Assembly: GCA_963971575.1 (NCBI GenBank)
Contig: OZ020618.1
Location: 6,450,501-6,514,500 of the forward strand
Direction: 5' to 3'
Length of the DNA stretch: 64,000 bases
DNA from: Liopterus haemorrhoidalis
Lineage: Eukaryota; Arthropoda; Insecta; Coleoptera; Dytiscidae
Shown here piece after piece: positions 1 through 10,989 of this stretch. Both the position numbers and the translations under genes were made by a program. The notes beneath the pieces were generated by a model. That model searched no databases. It was not told where the DNA came from and saw only the letters and a program-made list of their open reading frames with translations. How positions within the stretch are numbered: position 1 is the stretch's first letter; each line of letters opens with the position of its first letter.

Positions 1-480
1 ACTTTAACTTTTCAAAAAATTTTCGTTTTATCAAAAAATGTCTCAAATAAAAGTTGTTAGTTATTGCTTTATAGCAATTTTTATGTTGTGAAATATTCAC
101 AAAAATCTTAAAATCGACACGAGTAAACTCCCATTTTTAGTCAACCGATTTTTACCAAAAGTTGATCAACTCGTGCCATTGATAGCAGAAGCTTAAATAT
201 GAAGTTTCATAAAAATCCTTTCAGCCGAATCTGCACGTGTACACAGACAGACGGACAGACATAAGGACAGAAGGACAGACGGACAGACGGACAGACGGAC
301 AGACAGACAGACGGACAGACAGACAGACAGACGGATAGACAGACCGACAGACATCATGCTAAAAATAGTCGAAACGTTATGTAGGGACCTCAATTCGTGG
401 AGATCCATCGAAATCTCGAAATGTCAAAATCGGTATGATCACAATACCTCCCTTATATATGTGACGGTCGGTAAAAAGGA
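1..480 (+). repeat. Family-1 (CAGA)n-bearing interspersed repeat, cut by window edge
   Basis: The same text recurs at 2888-3258, 20382-21780 (interrupted) and 44070-44770 (inverted). Landmarks in order are a run with ACGAGTAAACTCCCATTT, then AACTCGTGCCATTGAT, a CAGA/CGGA tetranucleotide tract (about 240-353), GACATCATGCTAAAAATAGT, and a tail ending CACAATACCTCCCTTATATA. There is no credible ORF; reading frames through the tract only give D-R-Q-T or S-V-C-L periodic peptides. It is non-autonomous and its superfamily is unknown. Confidence 0.85.
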
Positions 481-489
481 ACATGTTGT

Positions 490-1560
490 CTCTGTGGGAG
501 AAAAAAGAACTCATCAGCCACCATGAAGTGTGACCAGTAACCTCGTTTCATTTGCAAAAAACATGAAAAAAAAACAGTTTGTTTGACATGTATAGAAGAA
601 AAATGAATGGATTTTGCTACCTCGAATAATATTATTTTAGTTTTTAGTTGTTTTTTTTTACCTTTAAAAATTTGTGCAATAAAAGTGAGCTTTTTCAGTT
701 TACGTACTTAATTTTCTGCTTAATCTCCAGTCTTATGTAAAAGGTATTGATGTTTTTGATAAATAAATCAAGTAAAAATAATATATTTATCAGAAAATAT
801 CTTAATATTGGTTAAAAATATAATTAAACGATAAAAAATATGATTTTGTAAAAAGAACAAGGCGCGACTACTCGTGTGCTTTTTAGGGCGCGATTGCCGA
901 AAGGTTAAATACGTCACTGCTTAAACCTAATTTAAAGTAATCTCCAAACTAATCTAACGGTAATATATTTAGTTAAACCAATGTGAAAAGTAAACCCATC
1001 CACCTTGTATAAACAGTTAACGCATAAGATGTAGCATCATATTATTGATTTATCTTATAGGCCTTGCTTTATACCTCTGGTCCCCCCCTCTGAATCCGTA
1101 TTGTCTTGGTTTATGGTTGATACGAGACACACTGGATCTGTTGTGGTTATTGCCAGGGCCGGAGCACTGAATTTATACACCTAAACCCAGGGTTGGATTC
1201 ATAAATATATTCAATTTTATGAGAAAAGCAAGATTGGATTTTATTATAAGGTTTACGTGGGCTATAAAAAAAGCTTCGCAAAGTGAAATCTAGATGGCAG
1301 TAGATATACTTTAAAGATTATTTAAATGAAATTTAATGTTAAATTCGTAAAACTTCTTACCAAAATGTAGAATAGAATCCAAAAAGACACTTACCTGAAA
1401 AAGAAAGATATTATTAACATTTTATTCAGTAAATAACATTCAAATTATGATGATGATATGAAATTTGTATTATTGTCAATGTGTATTTTCCAGGATATAG
1501 TTCATATTTCGATGATTTATTTTAAAATCTAAAATGTCAAAGGTTAAAATTTTTAAATAA
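490..1560. other. AT-rich stretch, no gene seen
   Basis: No ORF, RNA or element boundary that I can support. A CAGGGCCGGA string near 1155 resembles a hAT end but has no partner. Confidence 0.5.
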
Positions 1561-1569
1561 TAAATAATA

Positions 1570-2260
1570 AAAAATTTAGGGCTTTGATCGTTTAAAGCGT
1601 TTTGAGATTAATGGTTCAATTCATTACTTGTAAAAATTATATTAAAAAAAAAAACACAACTAAAAAACGGTTGGAGATGGCGACCTGCGGTTGAAATTTT
1701 TGGATTTCCCGTAGTTTATTTAGTCTAGAAAAAAATTGGGGCTTTAATCGTTTAACGCGGTTTGATATTACATTTTTTTTAATGGCACTGTTTACATTAT
1801 TTGTTAAAATTGTGAAATTAAAAAAAGCACAACTCAAAAACGGTTAGAGATAGTGCCTCGCGATTAGAATTTTTGGATTCCTCATAGTTTATTTCACCTA
1901 GAAAAAAATTGAGGCCTTACTCGTTGAGCGTATTTTAAAATTATGACAAATTTTAATATGGTGTGATTAATACAAATTTTCATGGACGTATCTCAAAAAC
2001 GAAATGCGATAAAGACCTGCGGTTGGAATTTTTGAAATCTTGAGGTCCTAATTGACTTACAGCCATATTTTAGAACAATTTCTTTTTTTGAAAATTTTTA
2101 ATTTTTTTTTTTAAATTTCTGGAAATTTTGATAAATTCTAACTAAAAAATGGTTAAAGATAGAAATCTGTGGTTTGAATTTTTAAAATCCTCATACATTG
2201 TTTAGTCTGGAAAAAAAATTGTGCTTTAATAAATTAATTATTAAGTTTTGTATGGTCAGT
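1570..2260 (+). repeat. Degenerate tandem array, unit about 150-175 bp
   Basis: The word GCGGTTGGAATTTTTGGA and close variants starts near 1686, 1860, 2010 and 2170. Each copy is followed by a CTCATAGTTTATTTAGTCTAG-like run, then an A-run and GGGGCTTTAATCGTTTAA. Spacings are about 174, 150 and 160 bp. A single diverged unit recurs at about 47345-47410, next to the twin hairpins. Confidence 0.65.
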
Positions 2261-2290
2261 AATCAAAAACCTTTGAAAATGGCCAAAAAT

Positions 2291-2328
2291 CGAAAAAATC
2301 GTAAGGGGTACCCCTTACGAATTTTTCG
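2291..2328. repeat. Near-perfect loopless palindrome
   Basis: Positions 2299-2320 read identically on both strands (centre GGTACC, 22 bp). The outer 8-bp arms continue with one mismatch, giving a 38-bp hairpin with 19-bp arms and no loop. It lies just downstream of the tandem array. Confidence 0.85.
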
Positions 2329-2419
2329 ATTTTCGAGCAAAAATTTTTTGTCTCCGATTTTATTGAAAATTGGTATAAATATGTATTTTTGGTCGTAGAT
2401 CAACAAAATTTGGTTCATT

Positions 2420-2887
2420 TTGAAGTTTGGGCAAAATTTTTGGAATTATAGGCAAAAAACTGACCCAAATCGGCTCAAACTCAAAAACTAGGAAAGCATG
2501 AATTTTTTAAATATTTTTTTCATAATCCTCACCTCAAAATATAGCTTAAAACTATATTTTGGCGAAAATCAGAATCGAAAAATTTTTGACCAAAATTTAA
2601 AATTTTAGGATTTTTTTTTTTTTATTGATTTACTGGAAATTTGGTATACTTATACAATTTTAGCCTTCAATCACAAATATATGGTTAATTTTGAGTTATG
2701 GTCTAAAATTTTGACGTTTGCGGCGGAAAAATAGAAACGAAAAGAAATGAAACCACAAAAACCATAATTTACGTTGCAGCAAAATATGCATTACAAAAGA
2801 TAATTTTAAAGAAATACTAACTGTTTAAAGTAGATTTTAAATTCGCTCAATAGCTGTGTAGTGTCAAACGTGAGTAGTTCTAACTTT
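2420..2887. other. AT-rich low-complexity stretch
   Basis: Repeated AAAATTTTT-like text with no recognisable coding or element ends. Confidence 0.45.
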
Positions 2888-3213
2888 CCAAAAAATCAGC
2901 TGTGGCCACCACAGGACCGACCGCCATCACAAAATACTTGTTTAATTTATGCTGCTTTATTAAAAAATGTCTCAAATAAAAGTTGTTAGTTATATCTTTT
3001 ATAGCAACTTTTGTAATATACATTTTTTTGAAATATTTCTCTGTTGTGAAATATTCGCAACAATCTTAAAACCGAGACGAGTAAACTCCCATTTCTAGTT
3101 AACCGATTTTTACCAAAAGTTTGTCAACTCGTGCCATTGATGTCAAAAGCATAAATATGAAGTTTCATAAAAATTCTTGTAGCCGAATTTGCTCTGCACG
3201 TATACACGGACAA

Positions 3214-3244
<31 letters not shown>

Positions 3245-3258
3245 TCATGCTAAAAAAT
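2888..3258 (+). repeat. Family-1 repeat, 3' part replaced by SINE-like sequence
   Basis: Starts with the family head TCAGCTGTGGCCACCACAGG and runs through the (CAGA)n tract at 3208-3243 to CATCATGCTAAAAA. There it breaks off instead of continuing into the usual tail, and a T-run followed by tRNA-like sequence begins. Confidence 0.8.
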
Positions 3259-3261
3259 AGT

Positions 3262-3372
3262 ATGTTTTTTTTTTTAATTTTTGGACTTAGCTACTTATCC
3301 AGTAGATGCATTTATTTTTTAAAAATCCATGCCATAACCGGGCTTCGAACCCGAGCCCTCATGGTCTAGAAC
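3262..3372 (-). repeat. tRNA-derived SINE fragment
   Basis: Read on the minus strand it has a B-box-like GGGTTCGAAGCCCGG and ends in an A-run (plus-strand T-run at 3266-3280). Similar layout and wording to the better copy at 48185-48350. It is probably inserted into family 1. Confidence 0.5.
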
Positions 3373-3645
3373 AGTGCTTCTTAAACTTTTTGATCTCGCG
3401 GCTCCCCTGCAACTCAAATCAATAACCCACGGCCTCCCTAATTTTTGTTTTTGGAACCAAGATTAGTTAAAATATATACATACATATAGTTTTTTACGCT
3501 CAGATCATTCAATAATCTATGTATAATGAAGAATAATATTTATGTAGCATTAAAGTTAAAGCTACTTATCCTTTTTAAATAATAAAATAATTAAGTGTTA
3601 TATTTGCGGCTCTTCGCGGCCCCCTTGTGGGAACACCACAAACCA
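3371..3645. mobile_element. Decayed hAT-like non-autonomous element
   Basis: Left end CAGTGCTTCTTAAACTTTTT resembles hAT termini, followed by CGCGGCTCCCC. The right side repeats CGGCTCTTCGCGGCCCCC and ends GGGAACACCACA, a poor match to the inverted left end. No TSD is visible, so the call is tentative. Confidence 0.35.
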
Positions 3646-3721
3646 AAAATTAAGTAAAAATAAAATTAGTACCTTTTATCTCTTCTGTGAATACTATTCT
3701 ATCGTATTCTGTTCTATTCTA

Positions 3722-4638
3722 CAAGGTGTCTCAAAAGAAATTTTATATTTATTTAGCTTACTGCGTGAACGCAACGTATCCGAGGGGCGCGGGGGTTATG
3801 TCAATCGGTAGCCTGGCTCTTGGGAATTCAATCGCTATGGAGCGTTTCTCGGGAGCAGACCGCGCGTTATGCGTGCGAGAGTTTTACAAAAACGGTGATT
3901 CGGCGACTGTAGCGCGTAGAAAATTCTGCAGTATTCGAGGTTTTCGCCACTTAAATGATGCGCCAAGCATTCCTCTCATTCGACATTGGGTTAAAAAGTT
4001 TGAAGAGACTGGTACAACACTGGATAAATCAAAATCCGGGTGACCTAGGTCATCAAGAACGGTAGAAAACGTGGAGAATGTTAATCAGTCTGTTCGTGAC
4101 GACCCGAACCTTTCAATTCGGAAGCGCGCAAGTGCTTTAAATGTGCATAGATCATCATTACATCGCATTATGCACAAAGACCTAAAGCTGCACCCCTACA
4201 AAATTCAATTGGTGCAAGAATTAAAGCCCCAAGATGCCAGTCAGAGGCTTAATTTCGTAAATCAGGTGATCTCCCGGAGAGGTGACATAAATTGGCCTCC
4301 ACGCAGTCCAGATTTAACCCCTATGGACTTTTTCCTATGGGGTTATCTTAAATCTAAAGTTTACGCTAATAAACCGACTTCACTGGCGCATTTGAAAGAA
4401 AACATCCGTCACGAAATGGCAGCCATCCCCGAGTCCACCTGCCTAGACGTCATAAGTAATTTTACTGTTCGATTAAATGAGTGCCGAGAACGCGAGGGTC
4501 TACATTTAGACGATATTATTTTTAAGAAATAAATCCCCAAAAAGTGTATTTTAATAATTAATAAACATTTTTTCTATATACGGCTTACTTTTTTTTTAAT
4601 CGATCCACTAAATATAAAATTTCTTTTGAGACACCTTG
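3722..4638 (+). mobile_element. DD41D (Visitor/rosa-like) Tc1/mariner element, internally deleted
   Basis: Inverted ends CAAGGTGTCTCAAAAGAAAT lie inside a TA duplication (3720-3721 and 4639-4640). At 917 bp it is about 388 bp shorter than its sister at 50078-51382. The missing block covers the first catalytic Asp and the second Asp motif. The deletion junction (about 4265-4272) falls at a TGAT shared by both break sites in the longer copy. Confidence 0.93.
3837..4532 (+). pseudogene. DD41D transposase, core deleted
   Basis: Tc1/mariner-type transposase that would bind the terminal repeats and cut and paste the element in the nucleus. The N-terminal HTH region begins MERFSGADRALC and runs to DKSKSG, where a TGA interrupts it. 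A second open stretch resumes with NVNQSVRDD (HTH 2) and jumps from FVNQV directly to ISRRGDINWPPRSPDLTPMD, which contains the third catalytic Asp. The C-terminal tail ends DDIIFKK. It has lost the SDEAHF and QQDGA motifs that the sister copy retains, so it cannot be an active enzyme, though the DNA-binding half survives. Start chosen by alignment to the sister copy. Confidence 0.9.
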
Positions 4639-4640
4639 TA

Positions 4641-5324
4641 TAATAATCAACATGCGTCTAATAATATAGCAAGGGACTGTCGAGTTTTAGCAGTTCTGCT
4701 GGCAACGTCATATTGTTCGATTTTCACCCTTGGAGCAATTGATTTTAAAAACAATAGGACGAAGTTAATATCTCATAAATCTGATGTTTTGTCGGACCTT
4801 TACAAGAGCAAAAGCGCGCAGTTTCGTATCCTGACATTTATTGGATGTTGCTGTCAAATTTTTTCTTGTCATGCACATCCTACGGCCCGGGGAAACTTTA
4901 TTTCCGCTTACTACACTGTTATTTATACTTCTTTTTCATTGATACCTTCTAAGTTTCACTTCCGTGAACAAGTGTTCGGATACATATATTTTATCGAACA
5001 AGTTTTTTGTCCTACACGAACGATATTTAACGAATCGATACACAGATAAAGACAGAAATAAAACATTGATGTGAAGTAGAATTTTCACATATTACAAGGT
5101 TTTGTGGGTATCTAATAAGTGATGGTCCATTTCGAAGCCCAAATGGTAAGTGTTAACCACTAGATAACAAAACCGTAGTACAGAAACTAAGTTAATTATA
5201 TCGTATAATATGAAACTGGTAGCCCAGAAGTCGTAAATTATGCCATATAATACAAAGTCAAGCAACCAAGTCAATTATACCAAATCATATTCCAAAATAA
5301 TTGTGGACGCAGGGTTTAGAAATA
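4641..5324. other. Intervening sequence with a terminal-module fragment
   Basis: An open frame from 4636 lacks an ATG and resembles nothing I know. At about 5063-5130 is a copy of the ATTGATGTGAAGTG...TTCACA...GGTTTTGT module that ends the family-2 composite repeat. Confidence 0.45.
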
Positions 5325-6598
5325 ACTACTGTTTTTTTTAGAGGTATAGAACTTTAAAATGAACTAAAACACATAAAAATTGTGGTAATGGCCATGGTAT
5401 TGGCTTTATTGGAAAGATAATTTTATGCCATTAGTGTTTAAATATGATTTCGGGTTGGCTCGAATAAAGCGCAATCTGGAAGTCTTATTATCGACCACTT
5501 TTTGGTGCAGCTGGGGCCGTATATCGACAATAACGCGGCGAATTTTGGCTTCCAAGTCGTCCATAGTCTATGGTTTATCGGCGTCGATTAGCGACTTCAC
5601 ATATCCGCACAGAAAATAATCCAAAGGTGTTAAATCGCACGATTTTGGAGGCCAATTCACAGGACCATTACGAGAAATTATGCGATCATCGAATGTTTCA
5701 TTCAATAAATCGAAACAGGTGCGCGCTGTGTGGCAAGTTGTGCCGTCTTGTTGAAACCACAGCTCTTCCACATTAATGCCATTCAATTGGGGGACGAAAA
5801 AGTCAGTAATCATGGCTCTATAGCGGTCTCCATTGACTGTAACGTTCTAGCCGGTATCATTTTTGAAGAAATATGGACCAATGATTCAACCAGCCCATAA
5901 AGCACACCAAACAATGACTTTTTGTGGATGTAACGGCGTCTCGATAATGGATTCTGGATTTTTTTCACACCAAATGCGGCAATTTTGCTTGTTGACGTAG
6001 CCATTAAACCAAAAATGAGCCTCATCGCTGAATAAAATTTTTTAGTGAAAATGAGGATCAAGAGCAATCTCGTTTACCCATTCACTGAACGTACGACGCA
6101 CACGATGGTCATGCGGCTTCAACTCTTGCACGAGTTGGATCTTGTAAGCTCATAAACGAAAGATCTTTCCGCAAAAAGTGGATGGACAGAGCTCCAATTG
6201 TTGTGCACGATGGCGAATCGACTGATTCGAATCCTCTTCAATACTAGGCTACATAGCAGCAACAGCTTTTTCGGTGTGCACTGTACGATGTCTCTGCGGA
6301 TGCGTATTATCAATTAGAGTATGCGTAATGTGAAAACAATCCATGGTTATTCGAATTAATTACTCAGATGGACGATTATGTCGATCGTAAAATGGACGTA
6401 GCACATGGTAAGTTTCGAGAACTGAACAACGATTTTCGAAATAAATTTGCACAATCTGCAAGCGTTGTTCTGGCGTAAGTCTATTCATGGTGAAATGGCA
6501 AACAAAATTGAGCACAAATCAGCTGTCAGCTATCAAAATGGTTGTCGCTGGAAACAGTGTTGCCAATTCGAAAAATAAACCTCTAAATAAACACACCT
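5325..6598 (-). mobile_element. DD41D Tc1/mariner element, full length but decayed
   Basis: 1274 bp, with short inverted ends containing TTTAGAGGT at both termini and flanked by TA (5323-5324 and 6599-6600). It is a lineage distinct from the 3.7/50 kb pair but the same as the 34607-35161 derivative. The right TA is also the first two bases of the RTE TSD that follows. Confidence 0.88.
5431..6488 (-). pseudogene. DD41D transposase pseudogene
   Basis: Starts MNRLTPEQRLQIVQ on the minus strand and is broken by stops and frameshifts into pieces at about 6488-6363, 6313-6119, 6067-5810 and 5813-5568. The best-preserved piece has WFQQDGTTCHTA, then WPPKSCDLTPLDYF. The spacing between the Asp of QQDG and the Asp of PLDYF is 41 residues, which defines the DD41D type. 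The C-terminus ends near IIFKH at 5431. Too many lesions to be functional. Confidence 0.88.
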
Positions 6599-7431
6599 TA
6601 CAATGTTATAGTACGATATAGTAATACTGGGCGACTCGGAAGAGAATCTACAGCTAAATTTGCAGGCATTCAATGAAGAACTAACAAGTGTTGGACTTAC
6701 CATAAACATCAAACACGGAATTCATATAGAAAACGAAAAATTGGAACAAATACAAAACTTTAAGTATCTAGGTAGCCACTTTTCAGAGAATGGTAATATA
6801 GACTTCGAAATTAAAGAAAGATGTAATAACGCAGGTAAGGTCTTCAATTCATTGAAAACAATATTTCTCAATATAAAAGAAATTCCCGAATCGACAAAGT
6901 TAGCTGTGTATATGACAATATATCTGCCAACTTTAATTTACGCAAGTGAATCCTGGACGTTAACACAGAAACATAAAAGTAACCTACAAAGTATGAAAAT
7001 GCGGTTCCTACGTAAAATCAAAGGAGGCACAAGATTAGACAGAATAAAGAACACTGTTTATAGAGAAGAACTAAATACAATACCGGCATTAGAAACCATA
7101 TACGAAAATCAACTGAGGTGGTATGGGCACATGGTAAGACAGCCAGACGAAAGAACAGCTAGAAGAACTTTTGAAGCCAGAAGCATAGGTAGGAGACCAA
7201 GAGGAAGACCCAGAAAAACTTGGAAGGAAGGCATCACGGAAGCAGATCAATACAAAAACATAAACCCGCGGAAAATTAAAGATTTGGCGATGGACAGAAA
7301 AGAATGGAGGAAGCTCTATGAACTTCCAGCACACACACGACACGAGCAATAAGAACTATATAAAATTTTCACCTCAACACCTACGGGTAGAAGAGGTTCT
7401 ATGATTATGTATGTATGTACAATGTTATAGT
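6599..7431 (+). mobile_element. 5'-truncated RTE-clade non-LTR retrotransposon
   Basis: A 14-bp direct repeat TACAATGTTATAGT flanks it (6599-6612 and 7418-7431). The 805-bp body ends in a short ATGT-type tail repeat (7401-7417), which is typical of RTE elements. The 5' truncation lies inside the codons of the RT active-site YADD motif. Preserved TSDs suggest a fairly recent insertion. Confidence 0.92.
6615..7352 (+). pseudogene. RTE reverse transcriptase, C-terminal part
   Basis: Reads from the last Asp of the YADD motif (DIVILGDSEENLQL) through the thumb to the C-terminus. Family landmarks are FKYLGSHFSENG, YASESWTL, NQLRWYGHMVRQ, GRRPRGRPRKTW and DRKEWRKLYE. The frame is open for about 245 codons to a TAA at 7350. 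Endonuclease and most of the RT are absent because of 5' truncation. There is no own ATG; the frame simply enters from the truncation point. It encoded target-primed reverse transcription and is dead here. Confidence 0.93.
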
Positions 7432-7469
7432 TTATTTTACATGCTGATTAATCAACAGAGAACCGATAG

Positions 7470-7640
7470 TAGTTATTTGTGTACCATGGCCAAAAAGTGG
7501 ATCTTTTTCGCCCACATTTGAATTTGATGGCCGAGGTTAGAATACTAAAAATGTTAGCGATGGCCACAATTTTTACCATACAGACAGACACATGCGTGAC
7601 ATTATAAGGGTTTCTTGATGATATTCATGGAACCCTAAAA
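7470..7640 (-). repeat. Family-2 repeat fragment
   Basis: Contains ACAATTTTTACCATACAGACAGA followed by a degraded copy of the ATAAGGGTTT...CCCTAAAA end seen in full copies at 8426-9375. Confidence 0.55.
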
Positions 7641-8149
7641 TAAAGACAATCCTGTATATCTTCAGTTTACATTTGCATGTGTGTTACCAGTGCTATTCAC
7701 CCTGTATTAACAAAGATAATGTATAATATAATATTTAGTAATATCTGAGTTATTTCACCGATCGTAAACAAGCTAAGTGACGAATTAATAAACCCTTTCC
7801 TCCACTCAATTAATTCTTGATTTTCCACTCATAATCTTTATTATCCCTTACCTCATCTTTATTACCACACCTGCTTTAGTTCCCACACTAATTTAACATA
7901 ATCTTCCATTTCCTAACCTTGAATATTAATTCCTATATCTCACATTCGAGCATCTCCGCCTCTTGAGAGCCACTGTCACTAATCTAATCCCTTTAATTGT
8001 ACTAAGCTGCCTTAAGCTGGTGTGTAAACACTTAAATTCAAGGATTAATGTCGACGCCGTCACTTTGTTACGTTACTAAAGGTTTGTCCTTACATAGAAT
8101 GTTCAAAAATTCTTCCTGATAGAAGTAGATTTATAATTACCAGAGATGT
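7641..8149. other. No feature recognised
   Basis: A/T-rich sequence without a supported ORF or element boundary. Confidence 0.4.
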
Positions 8150-8390
8150 CCAATAAATTCACGGCCGTAGAATGTAACATGTTGACATATTTATCAGAAT
8201 GAAAATATTGAAAAAACCTTCACAAATTTACGAGCTGTGAACAATAACAAAAGAAATACCTAGATGATGGTAAATTAGAACGTTTCAAGTCCTGCCACAT
8301 TTGAAAACGAAACACAAACAATATATTTCGAGGTTACAACTAAACAGTTGGCAATATCTTGACAGATAAAAATATACCGTGTTTCTATAT
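8150..8390. repeat. Interior fragment of the 48377-48985 MITE family
   Basis: The reverse complement matches about 48590-48790 over text including TTTGAAAACGAAACACAAAC, the CATCATCTAGG region and ACGAGCTGTGAAC. Neither terminal repeat is present, so this is an end-less fragment. Confidence 0.65.
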
Positions 8391-8425
8391 CATTTATGAA
8401 ATATAAAGTGTTAATGATTAAAAAA

Positions 8426-9281
8426 ATTGATGTGAAGTGTGAATATTCACACATTTCAGGGTTTCGCAGGTATATAATAAGTGAAGGCGGTATGCTGAGT
8501 GTGTAGGACAAATTTTACTTTGTAGTAATCACGGCAAAATGAACGATATTTTTAAAATAATTTATCGTCTGTTAATCATATAATAAGACTGGTTATTAAA
8601 TTTACGCTCTTAAAAATTAAATACAACATTTGTCAAAATATAGCTAGAATTTTGACAAAATAATTTCAACATAATAAAATGCAAAAAAAAAAACAGAAAA
8701 AATAAAATTCACTCCGTACTCGAACTCGAAACCCTTCGTTTTCCAGCGGATTTTAGCTTACGACACCAGTGCTCTAACCCATTACGCTATCGCACGCTTT
8801 GCATGTGAGTGTCTTACATTGGTATAACTTTTGTACTTTGTGAACCAAAAACCACAAAAAATGCGTTATTTTCCGAAAACATAATCTAATCAAAAATTCC
8901 TGTTGTACTATTTCGGTTCACACCAATATACATTACTTAGAATTTTTTTAGATTTTTAGTTTAAACCATCTGGGCTACAGGGTGTGGGACAAAATTTTTT
9001 TTGCACAATTTTGGCAAAAATCGCATCAAAATAATGTATTTTGCAAAAATAAAAATTTGATCGTTAATATACGTACTAAGGGCTTTCATTTAGTACCCTA
9101 CTCAGAATTTAAAAAAAATATTTTTGTTTTCGATGAGCACATATTTGTTTATATTTTTAGGGGGATATATTTTTTAGATGTTTTAGTATTTTTCCTATGT
9201 GCGGGTCAAAGAGTTGTATAAGCATGCCAAATTTCAACTCTCTAGCTTTAACCGTTTGGCTACAATTTTTACCGAACAGAC

Positions 9282-9321
<40 letters not shown>

Positions 9322-9375
9322 GACAAAATGACGGTATAAGGGTTTTTTGGTCATACCTACAAAACCCTAAAAACA
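8426..9375 (+). repeat. Family-2 composite repeat, near full length
   Basis: Order of modules: terminal palindromic module (GTGTGAATATTCACAC near 8440), about 200 bp AT-rich body, tRNA-like segment (8710-8800, minus), CTACAGGGTGTGGGACAAAA (about 8975), a block with GATGAGCACATATTTGTTTA, GCATGCCAAATTTCAACTCT, a (CAGA)n tract (about 9276-9322) and the end ATAAGGGTTTTTTGGTCATA. A mirror-oriented copy lies at 17005-18445, so this order is real and not a chance association. Confidence 0.8.
8710..8800 (-). repeat. tRNA-like segment inside family 2
   Basis: On the minus strand an A-box-like stretch (GCGTAATGGGTTAGAGCAC) is followed about 40 nt later by a B-box-like GAGTTCGAGTA. The acceptor stem does not pair, so it is a tRNA-derived promoter relic and not a tRNA gene. 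Confidence 0.5.
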
Positions 9376-9654
9376 TACCAATTCTGCAAAGTATACAGAA
9401 TAATATTTATTATTTGTTTTGCGCACTTTTGCAACTTTTGTAACCTTGAAACTAAGTCTAAATTCACCGTAGTCATATGACGACAGTGGGGCTCACAGAT
9501 ATAATAACGCTTAAGGGTTTTTTCACTTACTAGGTGGTTCTACTCTGCAAATACGTGAATATTTGTAGTGATTGTTTAGTGAATAAGATAACCGTAAGTT
9601 TTTCAAGTATTTTAAAATTATTCCCATACTTAGAATAATTTATTTTTTTAGTAA

Positions 9655-10274
9655 AATGTCTACGAAAAGGGATTTATCAGTTTGCGTATTAGAGGATTCG
9701 CGATTCCTTTTGGGAAGAAGTAGATGAAAATGAAAAGGTGGATATTGTCGTTTTAGCTCTACCGGTTGACGAACAGACAGATGAAGAAGATATAGATGAT
9801 GATGTTTTACTCCATGACGCACCTGAAGTGAAAGATGCTGCAGGTGAAGTAAAAGTTCATTTCAAGTCAAAAAATATTATTTCTGCGCCAAGTTCTATGC
9901 CCAGCACTTCTAAATCTAATAACAAACGTCGATTATGTAATGAAGAACCTATGTGGAGCCGCCAAAAACCTCATTACACAAAGTTACCTATCTTTGAAAA
10001 AAGATTCTAAGAAGTTCTGTTGAATATAAAGAGTAAAATCGGACATTTATCGCCTGTGCAATTATTTGAAACCATTTGGACTGATGAAATAAACTCTTAT
10101 ATTGTAAAAGAGAGTATCCGTTACTCTGCAACAAAAAATTAACCATTTACTTTTTCTGTAGAAGAGTTGAAGACTTTTTTGGGAAATTTACTTGTATATG
10201 GCTACCATCAATTACCATCTGAAAAAATGTATTGGTCAAATGATCTTGATTTAGTTTTTTTTTGCTATAATTAA
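9655..10274 (+). pseudogene. piggyBac-like transposase, N-terminal fragment
   Basis: An ATG at 9655 opens MSTKRDLSV, and after frameshifts an acidic region follows (DEQTDEEDIDDDVL). Then come a basic stretch with PMWSRQKPHYTKLPIFEKRF, LSPVQLFETIWTDEI, VKESIRYSA and FSVEELKTFLGNLLVYGYHQLP...MYWSNDL. That order matches the N-terminal part of piggyBac-family transposases. Stops (e.g. at 10008 and 10139) and the absence of the catalytic domain make it inactive. Copies of GTCATATGACGAC flank the region (about 9471 and 10372), perhaps subterminal repeats. No TTAA ends could be assigned. Confidence 0.75.
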
Positions 10275-10989
10275 ACAGAGTTTTGTGTGAAATAAAACTA
10301 AAATTGTGCTACATAAACATATAAAAAAAAAAATCGTATTATTTAACAATGTCATACAGTGAGTCCCGTTGTCGTCATATGACGACACCATCCCCTGAGG
10401 CCCCCGTGGATGCGAAAGTTAAAATTTGCCAAAATATCAATTACTTAATTTTTTTATGTTATATAAATGCAACAAAAAAACAAAAATAAAATAAAAAATA
10501 TACCTATACTTGGGACTTAATGGGTTAAAGCACATTTTAAATCTACTGTTGCTATCTGACCTAGTTAATTCCTTCTTTAAAAGATATAAAATTCTCTTGT
10601 TTGCATTTTCTTTAAATAACGTCAAGATCCAACGTCGTGTTCTCTAAAATTTATGTCTGTAGAAGAGAATATTTTCCTTTGCTCCTGATGCAAAAATATT
10701 TAGCGGCGTTCCAGCTATAAAATAAGGTACTTTGATCCAGTAACCACGTTTACATGAACATTCCAAGTCGACAGACAACGGATTCCTCTAAATCCCTATG
10801 TCTATGAGATAACAAAACATCTCTCGCAATTGAAATGGTAAATAACGTGGAAAGGATTGTACGTTATGAACATAGTCTCTTCAAAAAGATCCATAATTTC
10901 CTTGCTAGGAACAAAATATTAGTTTGACGGCCGCTAGCTTAAGAAAGAGTAAAGAAGATGAGCTGTCCAGTACAAAGTTTTGTCAAATA
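10275..10989. other. No feature recognised
   Basis: Apart from the CATATGAC palindrome near 10375, no ORF or element end I can support. Confidence 0.4.

Noticed and set aside
193..408. Periodic S-V-C-L / D-R-Q-T open frames across CTGT/CAGA tracts (also near 9157, 15669, 16963, 44114, 46341, 63552)
   Set aside because: They are reading frames through microsatellites inside repeats; length follows tract length and no protein family is involved.
4636..5049. 137-codon open frame after the DD41D element
   Set aside because: It has no ATG, begins in the terminal repeat and shows no recognisable motif; chance openness cannot be excluded.
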